Notes: generated by a model from the sequence alone, not told the origin. 61,382 bases of DNA from Planctomycetota bacterium (GCA_003576905.1 QEVG01000031.1:1-61382), one strand, 5' to 3'. Counted from the first letter of the stretch, positions 27,026-35,680 are shown. Numbers and translations: made by a program.

Positions 27026-27795
27026 CTCCGCTTCAGTTCTTCGGGGAGGGGCTTCCGTACATCGAGCCCTTTGACTGCCCCGGGCTTCTGATCACGATCG
27101 AGGGCACCGACGGCGTCGGACGAACGACGCAGGTGGCGTTGTTGCGCGAATGGCTCGAAGTTCAGGGCTTCGGGGTCATTGAGACCGGATGGACGCGCAG
27201 CCAGCTCATCGGGCGGACGATCTCGCAGGCGAAGGAGGGACGTCTGCTCAATCCGCTGACCTATTCCCTGCTCTACGCGGCGGATTTCGCCGATCGCCTG
27301 GAGAAAGAGATCATCCCGGCGCTTCGCAGCGGGTTCGTCGTGCTGGCGGACCGGTACGTATTCACGGCGATCGCGCGCGACGTGGCGCGGGGGCTCGATC
27401 GGCAGTGGGTGCGCGACCTGTTCGGCTTCGCGCCGGTGCCGCACCTGGTGCTTTACCTGAAGATCGACATCGTGGAGCTGATTCGCCGGGTGATTCCGCG
27501 GGGGGTGATTGACTATTTCGAGTCGGGCATGGACCTGGGCCTCGGGGCCGATCCGTACGACAGCTTCAAGAAGTACCAAACGATGCTCCTGCGCGAATAC
27601 CAGAAGATGGCGGACGAGTTCGGGTTTCACGTGGTGAACGCGCGGTGGAAGCCCGAGCGTATTCACATGCGCCTGCGGGAGATCGTCACCGAGTTCATCC
27701 GGCAGCGGAAGTTTTCAGAGTGGGGGAGGGTCGCGCCGTCGGGGCCGGATGAGCCGAAGTCTCCGGGCGGCCTGTTCACGCGGTCGGCGGGGTAG
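27022..27795 (+). CDS. Thymidylate-kinase-like protein, paralogue 2, with Walker A Lys replaced by Arg
   Basis: A 257-residue homologue of the preceding protein. Shared elements are the P-loop region LLITIEGTDGVGRTTQ, RYVFTAIARDVARG, and FESGMDLGLGADPYDSFKKYQ. The Walker A lysine, normally essential for ATP phosphate binding, is Arg34, and the second glycine position differs. It starts with the ATGA overlap of the preceding gene. The simplest view is a regulatory, pseudoenzyme or heterodimer partner of paralogue 1. An active enzyme using Arg is also possible. The C-terminal extension (SEWGRVAPSGPDEPKSPGG) looks disordered. Confidence 0.75.
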   Translation: MTPLQFFGEGLPYIEPFDCPGLLITIEGTDGVGRTTQVALLREWLEVQGFGVIETGWTRSQLIGRTISQAKEGRLLNPLTYSLLYAADFADRLEKEIIPALRSGFVVLADRYVFTAIARDVARGLDRQWVRDLFGFAPVPHLVLYLKIDIVELIRRVIPRGVIDYFESGMDLGLGADPYDSFKKYQTMLLREYQKMADEFGFHVVNARWKPERIHMRLREIVTEFIRQRKFSEWGRVAPSGPDEPKSPGGLFTRSAG

Positions 27796-27818
27796 CCCCG
27801 TGCCTGTCCTTACGCGGG

Positions 27819-28607
27819 TCACTTGGTCCTGAGGATGGGCGGGGTGAGCACGGTGTTTGGCCTGCTCGGGAGCCCGCGGACAAGCGAAATGTTGGACGGG
27901 GCGGACGCGCCGCCGGATAGCACCATGGAAAGAGCCGCTTCCATGGTAAGGTCTGTCATGGTGATGCGCTCGATGGGCACCAATTCCATGTAGCCGCTGG
28001 TGGGGTTCGGCGTTGTGGGGACAAATACGGTGGCGTACCTCTGCCCGGTGTTCTTATCAGTGATGACGTTGGTCATGAAGGCCAGGGCCTTCATCGTGTC
28101 GGTCGGGAAGTCGATGAGTACGACGGTCTGATCCTCGCCACCGGGCTTATTGGCGCCGGAAAGGGCCTGTACGATGCGCTTTACGGCGACGTAGAGCGTC
28201 TCCACCATGGGGATGCGCTCGACCAGCCCCTCGAAGAATTCAATGACCCGCTTGCCGACGGCGTTCGTGCCGAGCCAGCCGAGGACATACAGAACCACCA
28301 GCGTCATGACGACGGCAATGAGGCTCTCGTACCAGGTGGCGTTGTTGGGGTCGAATCTCCGGTCGGCAAGTTTCAGGTCGAATGCCCAGTTGAGGGCCGC
28401 CGTTGAAATGTTCAATAGACGGGCGCCGGCGGACAGGGCGATTCCGTAGATATACCTGACGATGACCGCCGTCACCATGATGGGGATGAGCAGCAGCAGG
28501 CCGGCGACGACACGGCCGCGGATGGTGCGCGGGGCGACGCTGCGGCGCGGCTTCGCGGACTCGGCATCTTGAATCGTCGGGGCGTGTTCGTGGGTCCGTT
28601 CGCTCAT
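27819..28607 (-). CDS. DUF502 family membrane protein
   Basis: A 262-residue membrane protein starting at ATG 28607 with AAAGG upstream. The frame is open to 28856, but that part overlaps the divergent gene. A cytoplasmic N-terminus of about 35 residues precedes TM1 (VVAGLLLLIPIMVTAVIVRYI), and TM2 (LIAVVMTLVVLYVLGWL) follows a loop. The C-terminal part has the family pattern ERIPMVETLYVAVKRIVQAL, VLIDFPTDTMKALAFMT, and TVFVPTTPNPTSGYMELVP. The family's role is unknown. It is convergent with the kinase-like gene (23-bp gap). Confidence 0.85.
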   Translation of the reverse strand: MSERTHEHAPTIQDAESAKPRRSVAPRTIRGRVVAGLLLLIPIMVTAVIVRYIYGIALSAGARLLNISTAALNWAFDLKLADRRFDPNNATWYESLIAVVMTLVVLYVLGWLGTNAVGKRVIEFFEGLVERIPMVETLYVAVKRIVQALSGANKPGGEDQTVVLIDFPTDTMKALAFMTNVITDKNTGQRYATVFVPTTPNPTSGYMELVPIERITMTDLTMEAALSMVLSGGASAPSNISLVRGLPSRPNTVLTPPILRTK

Positions 28608-28764
28608 GGCACCTTTTCCTGGACGGCGGAGTATATCCGCTTTTGTGGGCGGTTGGGGTTCCGATTCATATACGGCCCACACCGGGAATGGATTGCAACC
28701 GATATGGAGCTTCGAGACGGCCGGAGGTCTGCGCGCGGCGGGCTGTCGAGCAGGCAAATGCGTA

Positions 28765-28770
28765 TATAAT
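28765..28770 (+). promoter_or_regulatory. TATAAT -10 element before the zinc-knuckle coiled-coil gene
   Basis: A perfect TATAAT lies 66 bp before the ATG at 28836 in the 228-bp divergent region. No convincing -35 is visible at 16-18 bp, so it is only a candidate. Confidence 0.4.
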
Positions 28771-28835
28771 GATGAAAGCCGGGTCCGAGGGCCCGGCACG
28801 CATCGGCTGTTGGAACGGCGGCAAATGGGTGCGGC

Positions 28836-30701
28836 ATGAGCATTCTCGAAAAGCAAGTGCGGCAGGCCCGGCGGCGTCTCTGGCTGAATCGCTGGCTTCG
28901 AATCTGGGGCTGGTGCCTATTTGGATCGGGCTGTATATGGACGGCCCTGCTGCTGGTCGATCGGCTGCTGGGGATTGACTTTCCGCTCGAATGGCTCGCG
29001 CTGGGGGGCGCGTGCATCAGCCTCGTCGTCTCGGTCGTCTGGCTGGCGTGCACGCAGGATCCGGAACTTGCCGCGGCGATCGAACTGGACCGCGCGGCGG
29101 GTCTTCGCGAGCGCGTCTCGACGTGCCTCGAGGTACCCTCGGCCGATGACCCGTTCGCAGCGGCGGTCCATGCCGACGCGGAACGGAGCGTGGCGGGTCT
29201 TTCGGCGCGAAGGCTGATCCCGGTGCAGTGGTCGGGTTCGCTGTCGTACGGTTCGGCGATGCTGATTGTTGCGGCGTTGCTGCTTCTGCTGCCCGAGTTC
29301 GACCTCCTGAAAAAGAAGGAAGCCCAGGCCGGACTTCAGTCGCAAATCGCGGCGGCGTCGCGCATGCGCGAGGTGGTCGCGCAGCCGGTGTCCGCACTGT
29401 CGCAGCTTGCCGAGAAGCAGGGCGACGAGGAGCTCAACAAGCAGATCAAGGAGCTCGAGAACGCACTCAAGCCCGACGTGCAGAAGGATCCCGACGTGCT
29501 CCGGCGGGAGACGGTGAAGCAACTCGACAAGTTACAGGACGCGCTTAAGAACAAGGCGAACGAAGACCGGTTCAAGGCGCTGGACGAGACCAAGAAGCGT
29601 CTGCGCCAGATGGCCGCACCGGAAGACGCAAAGGGAGAGGCGGCAAAGCTGATCGAATCGATGGCGGCGGGCGACTTCCAGGAGGCGCAGAAGGAGTTGA
29701 AAAAGCTTCAGGAGAACCTGGCGAAGCGCTCGCGCGACGGGAAGCTCGATCCGAAGCAGGCCGAGGAGATGCGCAAGCAACTCAACGAGCTGGCCCAGAA
29801 GCTTGAAAAAGCGGCCCAGGATAAGCAGAGCCAGCGCGAGATGGAAAACATGGGCATGTCCAAACAGGACATCCAGCGGGTCCTCGACGCGCTCGCCAAG
29901 AAGGACCCTCAGCAACTTGAGAAGCTCGCCAAGGAACTGGCGGAGCGAATGAAGGACCAGGGCGTTTCGAAGGAACAACTCGAGAAGATGATAGAGAAGC
30001 TGGCCCAGCGGCAGGAAGCCTGCAAGTCGCTCAAGGAAATGGGCGAGAAGATGGCGAACGCGGGCAAACAGCTCGAGCAGAGCAATACCGAGTCGGCCCA
30101 GGAGGAACTCAGCGAGGCCGGCGAACAGTTGAGCGAGATGGAACAGCTTGAGCAGCAGTTAAACGAGATGGAAGCGCAGATGTCGATGCTGGACGAGGCG
30201 CGTGATCAGCTTGGCGATGGGGAGGGCGAAGGCGAGGGACAGAACGAAGGGAAGTGCAGCCACTGTCAGGGCAAGGGCTTTCGCAAAGACGGGGCACCGT
30301 GTCCGAACTGCAACGGGACGGGCGACGGAATGGGCGGCCAGGGCCGCGGTTCCGGGAAGCGCGATCGCGCGGAGACGAGCGACGTGGACTTCAAGAATCA
30401 AAAGGTGAAGGGAAAGAACACGAAGAGCGGTCGGGTCATTTCGCAGCAGTACGTCAAGGGCGAGCACCTGAAGGGAAAGAGCCAGGTGGAGTTTCAGGAC
30501 GCGGCGACGGCCGCGGAGATAGACGCGACCGACGCGCTGAATCGCGAGCGCATTCCCCGCCCGTATCGGAAGGGCGTGCGGAACTACTTCGACCGGCTGG
30601 GAGAGTCGTTCAAGTCCTCCGACGGGCCTTCAACGAAAAAGACAGAAGGGGCGGCGGAGCCTTCGACGGAAGAAAAGGGCGGAGAGCAGGGGAAGCAATA
30701 G
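28836..30701 (+). CDS. Membrane-anchored coiled-coil protein with a DnaJ-type zinc knuckle
   Basis: A 621-residue protein. The N-terminus has three hydrophobic segments: WCLFGSGCIWTALLLV near 25-42, WLALGGACISLVVSVVWLA near 55-72, and YGSAMLIVAALLLLLPEF near 135-152. Charged coiled coil fills about 155-460 and is rich in Lys, Glu and Gln. At about 472-492 is C-x-x-C-Q-G-K-G...C-x-x-C-N-G-T-G, the CxxCxGxG zinc motif of DnaJ, present twice, which is enough for one zinc site. A Lys/Gly-rich tail follows. There is no J domain. It may be a scaffold or chaperone-like protein; overall layout resembles DUF4175-like proteins, but I am not sure. Confidence 0.75.
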   Translation: MSILEKQVRQARRRLWLNRWLRIWGWCLFGSGCIWTALLLVDRLLGIDFPLEWLALGGACISLVVSVVWLACTQDPELAAAIELDRAAGLRERVSTCLEVPSADDPFAAAVHADAERSVAGLSARRLIPVQWSGSLSYGSAMLIVAALLLLLPEFDLLKKKEAQAGLQSQIAAASRMREVVAQPVSALSQLAEKQGDEELNKQIKELENALKPDVQKDPDVLRRETVKQLDKLQDALKNKANEDRFKALDETKKRLRQMAAPEDAKGEAAKLIESMAAGDFQEAQKELKKLQENLAKRSRDGKLDPKQAEEMRKQLNELAQKLEKAAQDKQSQREMENMGMSKQDIQRVLDALAKKDPQQLEKLAKELAERMKDQGVSKEQLEKMIEKLAQRQEACKSLKEMGEKMANAGKQLEQSNTESAQEELSEAGEQLSEMEQLEQQLNEMEAQMSMLDEARDQLGDGEGEGEGQNEGKCSHCQGKGFRKDGAPCPNCNGTGDGMGGQGRGSGKRDRAETSDVDFKNQKVKGKNTKSGRVISQQYVKGEHLKGKSQVEFQDAATAAEIDATDALNRERIPRPYRKGVRNYFDRLGESFKSSDGPSTKKTEGAAEPSTEEKGGEQGKQ

Positions 30702-30830
30702 AGGCGCTGCCCCCCGTGCGCCCCCGCCACCGTGTCTGAAGCCGGGTCGTTTTCACCCACTCGATTCCCACGATTCGCACGCAAAGACAGGTATTCCGCA
30801 ATCGGGAATGCGTTCATTCCGCGCGCTGCA

Positions 30831-30860
30831 TTGAGTTGCAACGTCCTGACTGCGTAAGAT
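30831..30860 (+). promoter_or_regulatory. Candidate promoter of the Tat flavoprotein gene
   Basis: TTGAGT (30831-30836) and TAAGAT (30855-30860) are separated by 18 bp, about 48 bp before the ATG at 30909. Confidence 0.45.
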
Positions 30861-30908
30861 GGACCTCGGTGAAGCGGCAGGTCGTTCGGGGGGGCTGGAG
30901 GTTCCGTC

Positions 30909-32654
30909 ATGAGCAATGGGCCCCGAGGGAGAATCTCGCGGCGGCGGTTCATCGGCTCGGGGCTGACAGCCGCAGCCATGGGACTCATGGCCCGGCGCGG
31001 TGTCGCCGTTGAGGCACTACTTTCATCCGCGCTGAAGGCCGATTCGGCATTCGGGCCGACAAGCCCGCTTCGCAAGCTGCCTGGTCAACTGGACAGCGCG
31101 TGGTTTCTTGGCCTCCCGTTCGCGCGCTGGTTTACGGGCGACGACTTCACCCAGCAGTCCGGATATCCCTTTCACAGCACGCCGCCGTGCTGTCCGGGCA
31201 GCCCTCCGCCGCCGAACGAGCGGGCAGACGTCGTGGTGGTGGGCGGGGGCATATCGGGGCTGGCAACGGCGGTGATGCTCGAACACCATCATCCGATCGT
31301 CCTGGAGCTGCACGAACAGTTTGGCGGAAACGCGGCCGGCGAAGTGTGGGAGAATCAGCCCTACTCGATCGGCAGTGCCTATGTAATTACACCCGACAAG
31401 GGCAGTTTCCTGGAACAGTTTTACCGCGACCTGGGGCTGGATCGTGTGCATCGCTTCGCCGGGCCGCAGGACCCGATCGAGCTGGGCGGGCGCATCCTGT
31501 TTGACTTCTGGACCGGGCAGAACCGCCCGCCGGAGGAGCAGAAGGCGTTTGCCCGATATGCGGAGGTCGTGCGATACATGGCGGAGGAGAGCTATCCGGA
31601 GATTCCGCTTCCGGAGGGAAAGGACAACCAGTGGATCATTGACCTCGATCGCAAGACGCTTTGGCAGGACATCGAGGACCAGATGGGAATGCCGATGCCG
31701 CCGCTGCTGGCCGCGGCCGTGCAGGGGTATTGCTATTCGTCGTTCGGGGCGGGCATGCAGGATATATCGGCGGCGGCGGGATGGAACTTTCTGGCGGCGG
31801 AGGAGTTCGGGCGCTGGGTGTTTCCGGGCGGAAACGCATACATGAGCTGGGCGATGTGGCAGCGGCTTCGCCAACTCGATGATTGCATGCCCCCGGGTCA
31901 GCGGCCATATCACGTTCGATCCCAGTGCATGGTCGTCGATGTCCGGCTGGTTGGCGACGGCGTGCAGGTGACGTATCTTGATCCGCAGCGGAAGTTGCAG
32001 TCGATCGCGGCGCGGTACGCGGTGGTGGCGTGCCCGAAACACGTCGCGCGATACCTGATTCACGGCATGGAGGAACTCGACGCCGAGAAGAGCCGGGCCA
32101 TACCGGGTGTGAGCGCGTGCGCGTACGTCGTGGCCAACGTTCTTCTCGACGCGCCAGTGCATCTCGATTTCTATGATATCTTCCTTCTCGGCGACGAGAG
32201 TTTCCCGGTGGATCCGGTGGGGCTCGAGGGGGACCCCCGCGTGATTGACTTGCTCGCGGGACATTATGCGAAGCGCGTTCCGGGGCCGCGCAGCGTCCTG
32301 ACGCTCTACATGCCGTTTCCATATGGAATAAACATGCGTCCGCCGCTGATCGTGGGGGATCCGTGGGAACGGCTCGCGGGGGCCCTCGCCCCGCAGATTG
32401 AACGTATCCTGCACTTGCTCGCACTGCCCAAGTCCGCCGTGCGGCAGATTCGCATGACGCGCTGGGGCCATGCCTTTCCGATCGCCCGGCCGGAGTTCAT
32501 CGCGGACGGGAGCGCCGAGTACTTCCAGCGTCCGATCGGGGATCGGATCTTCTTCGCCAACCAGGACAACTGGGCATTGCCGGCGGTCGAAAACAGCCTG
32601 CTGGACGCGGATCGCGTGGCGAGGCAGATTTCGGCGGGACTAGGGGGACGGTAG
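30909..32654 (+). CDS. Tat-exported FAD-dependent oxidoreductase (amine oxidase/PPOX-like)
   Basis: A 581-residue flavoprotein. The N-terminus carries a twin-arginine signal (SRRRFIGSGLTAAAMGLMA), so it is probably exported folded. The dinucleotide-binding fold ADVVVVGGGISGLATAVML is at about residue 105, ending in the acidic residue of VLELHEQFGGNA. The C-terminus has the second FAD contact in a GDRIFFANQDNWALPAVENSL-like region. That order suits the amine-oxidase/protoporphyrinogen-oxidase superfamily. A Pro/Cys-rich linker joins signal and domain. The substrate is unknown. Start: ATG at 30909 after GGAGG. Confidence 0.85.
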   Translation: MSNGPRGRISRRRFIGSGLTAAAMGLMARRGVAVEALLSSALKADSAFGPTSPLRKLPGQLDSAWFLGLPFARWFTGDDFTQQSGYPFHSTPPCCPGSPPPPNERADVVVVGGGISGLATAVMLEHHHPIVLELHEQFGGNAAGEVWENQPYSIGSAYVITPDKGSFLEQFYRDLGLDRVHRFAGPQDPIELGGRILFDFWTGQNRPPEEQKAFARYAEVVRYMAEESYPEIPLPEGKDNQWIIDLDRKTLWQDIEDQMGMPMPPLLAAAVQGYCYSSFGAGMQDISAAAGWNFLAAEEFGRWVFPGGNAYMSWAMWQRLRQLDDCMPPGQRPYHVRSQCMVVDVRLVGDGVQVTYLDPQRKLQSIAARYAVVACPKHVARYLIHGMEELDAEKSRAIPGVSACAYVVANVLLDAPVHLDFYDIFLLGDESFPVDPVGLEGDPRVIDLLAGHYAKRVPGPRSVLTLYMPFPYGINMRPPLIVGDPWERLAGALAPQIERILHLLALPKSAVRQIRMTRWGHAFPIARPEFIADGSAEYFQRPIGDRIFFANQDNWALPAVENSLLDADRVARQISAGLGGR

Positions 32655-32715
32655 GAGCCGTCCGTCCGGTCGATCGGGCGAAAGCCTTTATCAGGGCGAG
32701 GGTTGGGGTCGGCTA

Positions 32716-32744
32716 TTGACGTCGGGGCCGGTTCGGCTTATTTA
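32716..32744 (+). promoter_or_regulatory. Promoter of the tRNA-Gly gene
   Basis: TTGACG (32716-32721) and TATTTA (32739-32744) are separated by exactly 17 bp. The -10 ends 39 bp before the first base of the tRNA, as expected for a short leader. Confidence 0.7.
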
Positions 32745-32783
32745 GTTTGGCTCGCCGACGGTCGATCGATGCCTCGGCGCAAC

Positions 32784-32855
32784 GCGGGTGTAGCTCAGTG
32801 GTAGAGCGTCACGTTGCCAACGTGAATGTCGTGGGTTCGAATCCCATCACCCGCT
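32784..32855 (+). tRNA. tRNA-Gly (anticodon GCC)
   Basis: A complete cloverleaf. The acceptor stem is GCGGGTG with CACCCGC. The D stem is GCTC/GAGC. The anticodon stem TCACG/CGTGA holds the loop TTGCCAA, anticodon GCC. The T arm is GTGGG-TTCGAAT-CCCAT. The discriminator base is T at 32855, and CCA is not encoded. Confidence 0.95.
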
Positions 32856-33213
32856 ATCCGGGCGGGTCCTCATTGCAGGGGGCCTGACCGCCAGGCACGG
32901 CCATGGAGGCCGGCCGCCGACATATCGAACTGCCCGCAGGATACCGACCGGAACGGTCAGGCGTTGGCTGCGGGACAGGGGCGCCGGTTTGATCGACAAT
33001 GGTCGGTCGGGACGTCATAAACGCCTGACCGGCCTTTTTTATTTGTCGCGCGCGGGGAGGTCTAGCGAGGGCGCGAGACCCACCGCCGGACGCGCCCACG
33101 GCCGGGGAGGCCGGGTCGCGGACAGCCGCGGCGCGAGGACCGAGAGAGCCGAAACCCGCTTCGCGGCGCCCGCATGACGGAGGCGCGCGGAGAACAACTG
33201 GAGGAGACCCACC
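32856..33213. other. Intergenic region between tRNA-Gly and tig
   Basis: 358 bp without a credible gene. The first 190 bp hold the long-stem structure; the remainder (33041-33213) is GC-rich leader ahead of trigger factor. I could not identify a promoter here with confidence. Confidence 0.4.
32954..33040 (+). terminator. Long-stem terminator-like structure between tRNA-Gly and tig
   Basis: CGGTCAGGCGTT (32954-32965) and AACGCCTGACCG (33020-33031) form a perfect 12-bp stem with a 54-base loop, followed by GCC and TTTTTT at 33035-33040. A competing small hairpin, GACCG-GAA-CGGTC (32946-32958), uses part of the 5' arm. It could end the tRNA transcript, or be a small RNA or an attenuator ahead of tig. 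Confidence 0.55.
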
Positions 33214-34863
33214 TTGGCCAGAAACACGATTCCCGGCAGCATGCGAGACGACGGCGCGCTGGCGACGGCGGACAACGAGTCCAACACGCCGGAGATGATT
33301 CAGGAACGGCTCAAGAGTGTCATCAAGGTGGCTGTGGCCGACGCAGGAGTGCTGCGGAAGCGCGTAACAGTGACCGTCCCGCGCTCGGACGTCGATGCCG
33401 AACTCGAGAAGGAATACAAGGAACTCGTGACCGAGGCGATCATTCCGGGCTTTCGGCGCGGACGAGCGCCGCGGCGGCTGGTCGAGAAGCGTTTCGGAAC
33501 CGAAGTCGGCCAACAGGTCCAGACGCGGATCGTATCGAATGCCTACCTCGCGGCGATCGACAAGGAAGGGCTGAAGGTACTCGGGGACCCGCTGCTCTGG
33601 GTCAAACTCAAGGACAAGGCGGAGTCGGACTCGGAACAGCTCGTCGACATGCCGACGGCCATCGGCCATCTGAAGCTGCCCGAGGAAGGGGACTTTGAGT
33701 TCAAGTGCGAGGTGGAGGTCAAGCCTGAGTTTGAACTGCCCTCCCTTGACGGTGTGCCGGTCGAGCGACCGGTCCTTGAGATCACGGATGAGGACGTCGA
33801 CGTGCAGATCAAGCGTGCACGGGCCAACCGGGGGCATTGGGCTCCGGTGCTCGACGGCTCGGTCGAGCGCGACGACATGCTGATCTGCGACATGGTGATG
33901 ACGGCGGACGGCAAGGAGATCAAGAAAGCCGAGAACATCCAGCTCGCGGCGCGGCCACAGCGGATCGAAGGGGTGACCTTTGAGGATTTCGGCGACAGGT
34001 TCAATGGCGCGCGGGTCGGAGCGACAAAGACTCTTGAGGGCGAACTGCCGGACGACTACGAAGTGGAAGATCTGCGCGGCAAGAAGGCGCGGATTGAGCT
34101 GAAGCTCAACGACATCAAGCGGCTGGAGCTGCCGCCGATGGACAAGGAGTATCTCGAATCCCAGGGCTTTGAAAGCGAAAAGGAGCTGCGTGAGTACGTC
34201 CGGGACGAGATGAAGAACCGGCTGGACAGCGAGATCAAACGCGGCATGCGCAACCAGGTGCGCAAGTACCTTCTTGACCATACCAAGCTCGATCTTCCGG
34301 AAGGGCTGTCGTCGCGTCAGACCGAACGGGCCGTGCTCCGCAAGGCGATCGACCTTCAGCGGCAGGGCGTGCCGATCTCCGAGATCGCGAAGCATGCCGA
34401 TGAGCTGCGGACCATTGCCCAGGAAGAGACCACGACGGAACTAAAGCTGCATTTCGTGCTCGAAGAGATCGCGGAGAAGCTTGAGATCGAAGTGAGCGAA
34501 GAGGAGATCAACGCTGCGATCATGATGATGGCACAGGCCTATAATCGCCGCTTTGACCGGATGCGGGACGACCTGGCTCGAAATAACGGGCTGGAAATGC
34601 TTTATTTGCAGATTCGCGACGAGAAGTGCATCGACAAGATACTGGAGAAGGCCAAAGTGACCGATGCAGAAATGCCTCGGAAGCCCGCGGCAAAGGGCGA
34701 GAAGGCTGCGTCTGCCGGCGAGGCGCAGAAGCCTTCGGCGAAGGCGGTCGCCGCGGAAAAGCCGGCCAAGGCGCAGGAGCCGAAGGCCGAAAAGAAGCCG
34801 GCGGAGAAAAAAGAGTCCAAGCCCGCCGCGCCCAAGGGAGGGGCCGGGAAGAAGTCCAAGTAA
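33214..34863 (+). CDS. tig: Trigger factor, ribosome-associated chaperone and prolyl isomerase
   Basis: A 549-residue trigger factor. The ribosome-binding signature IPGFRRGRAPRRLVEKRFG is at about residues 75-95. The PPIase domain is around 220-310 (VERDDMLICDMVMTADGKE). The helical C-terminal domain follows. The tail after about 490 is a 60-residue Lys/Ala/Pro/Glu run (KPAAKGEKAASAGEAQKPSA and more) not found in E. coli TF. TTG at 33214 is the start I prefer, since GGAGGAG lies 8 bases upstream; ATG at 33241 is the alternative. It binds nascent chains at the tunnel exit. The clpP pair follows, a common arrangement. It is about 115 residues longer than E. coli TF. Confidence 0.92.
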   Translation: MARNTIPGSMRDDGALATADNESNTPEMIQERLKSVIKVAVADAGVLRKRVTVTVPRSDVDAELEKEYKELVTEAIIPGFRRGRAPRRLVEKRFGTEVGQQVQTRIVSNAYLAAIDKEGLKVLGDPLLWVKLKDKAESDSEQLVDMPTAIGHLKLPEEGDFEFKCEVEVKPEFELPSLDGVPVERPVLEITDEDVDVQIKRARANRGHWAPVLDGSVERDDMLICDMVMTADGKEIKKAENIQLAARPQRIEGVTFEDFGDRFNGARVGATKTLEGELPDDYEVEDLRGKKARIELKLNDIKRLELPPMDKEYLESQGFESEKELREYVRDEMKNRLDSEIKRGMRNQVRKYLLDHTKLDLPEGLSSRQTERAVLRKAIDLQRQGVPISEIAKHADELRTIAQEETTTELKLHFVLEEIAEKLEIEVSEEEINAAIMMMAQAYNRRFDRMRDDLARNNGLEMLYLQIRDEKCIDKILEKAKVTDAEMPRKPAAKGEKAASAGEAQKPSAKAVAAEKPAKAQEPKAEKKPAEKKESKPAAPKGGAGKKSK

Positions 34864-35038
34864 GATCGGAGCGCGGCGCTCGCCGACGGAGAACGCCGGG
34901 CGGGCCGGCCAGGATTGATCGCACGCGAGCCTTTGGTCGGCGCGGGAAACACGGCGGGGGCTTGCCGCAAGACGGGCCGCGTCGCGCAGAAGGCGACGCG
35001 TGCCGGCCGGGCGGGACGTAATAGAAAAGGAAAACGTC

Positions 35039-35680
35039 ATGGATGGTCGCATGAATCCGTACGCGGGGATAATGATGCCGCAGGTGCTTGACACGATGGT
35101 GCAGGGGGGCGCGCCGTATCAGCGCATTCGGGAGATGTCGATCGAGGACATGCTCCTCGAGAACCGCATCATCTTTCTGGCGGGTCCGATCAACGACCGC
35201 ACGGCCAGCCTGGTGATCATGCGGCTGCTCTATCTTCAGAGCATCAAGAAGGACCAGGACATTCACCTATACATCAACTGTCCGGGCGGGATGGTGGATC
35301 AGACGCTGGCAATCTACGACACCATGCGCTTCCTGACCTGCGACATCGCGACCTATTCCATCGGCCAGGCGGCCAGCGGCGGGGCGATCATCCTGACCGC
35401 GGGGACCAAGGGCAAGCGCTATGCACTGCCCAACAGCAAGATCATGCTGCACCAGCCGTGGGGAGGCATAACCGGGCAGGCGGAGGACATCCGGATTCAG
35501 GCGGAGGAAATCCTCAAGGACAAGAAAAAGCTGCTCGAGATCCTCGCGCTGCACACGGGCTCGTCGATCGAGAAGATCGAGCAGGAGACCGAACGCGACA
35601 AGTACATCAGCCCTCAGGAAGCGGTCGAGTGGGGCCTGGTCGATGAGATTCTCGACGGCGGCAAAATGAAGCAGAAATGA
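35039..35680 (+). CDS. clpP: ATP-dependent Clp protease proteolytic subunit, paralogue 1
   Basis: A 213-residue serine protease subunit. The triad is Ser113 (GQAASGGA), His138 (MLHQPWGG) and Asp187 (TERDKYIS). The spacing of 25 and 49 residues equals that of E. coli ClpP. The Ser context is SGGA where the usual motif is SMGA. I chose ATG 35039 because GGAAAA precedes it; the open frame begins at a GTG at 35000. The subunits assemble into barrel-shaped heptamers that work with ClpX or ClpA/C. The second clpP gene starts 93 bp downstream. No clpX is present in the window. Confidence 0.92.
   Translation: MDGRMNPYAGIMMPQVLDTMVQGGAPYQRIREMSIEDMLLENRIIFLAGPINDRTASLVIMRLLYLQSIKKDQDIHLYINCPGGMVDQTLAIYDTMRFLTCDIATYSIGQAASGGAIILTAGTKGKRYALPNSKIMLHQPWGGITGQAEDIRIQAEEILKDKKKLLEILALHTGSSIEKIEQETERDKYISPQEAVEWGLVDEILDGGKMKQK

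Noticed and set aside
26324-27795. PPK2-type polyphosphate kinases
   Set aside because: The P-loop and DRYxxTA segments follow thymidylate kinase order; the typical PPK2 motifs are not seen.
31023-32471. 482-codon antisense frame
   Set aside because: It is a shadow of the Tat flavoprotein gene.
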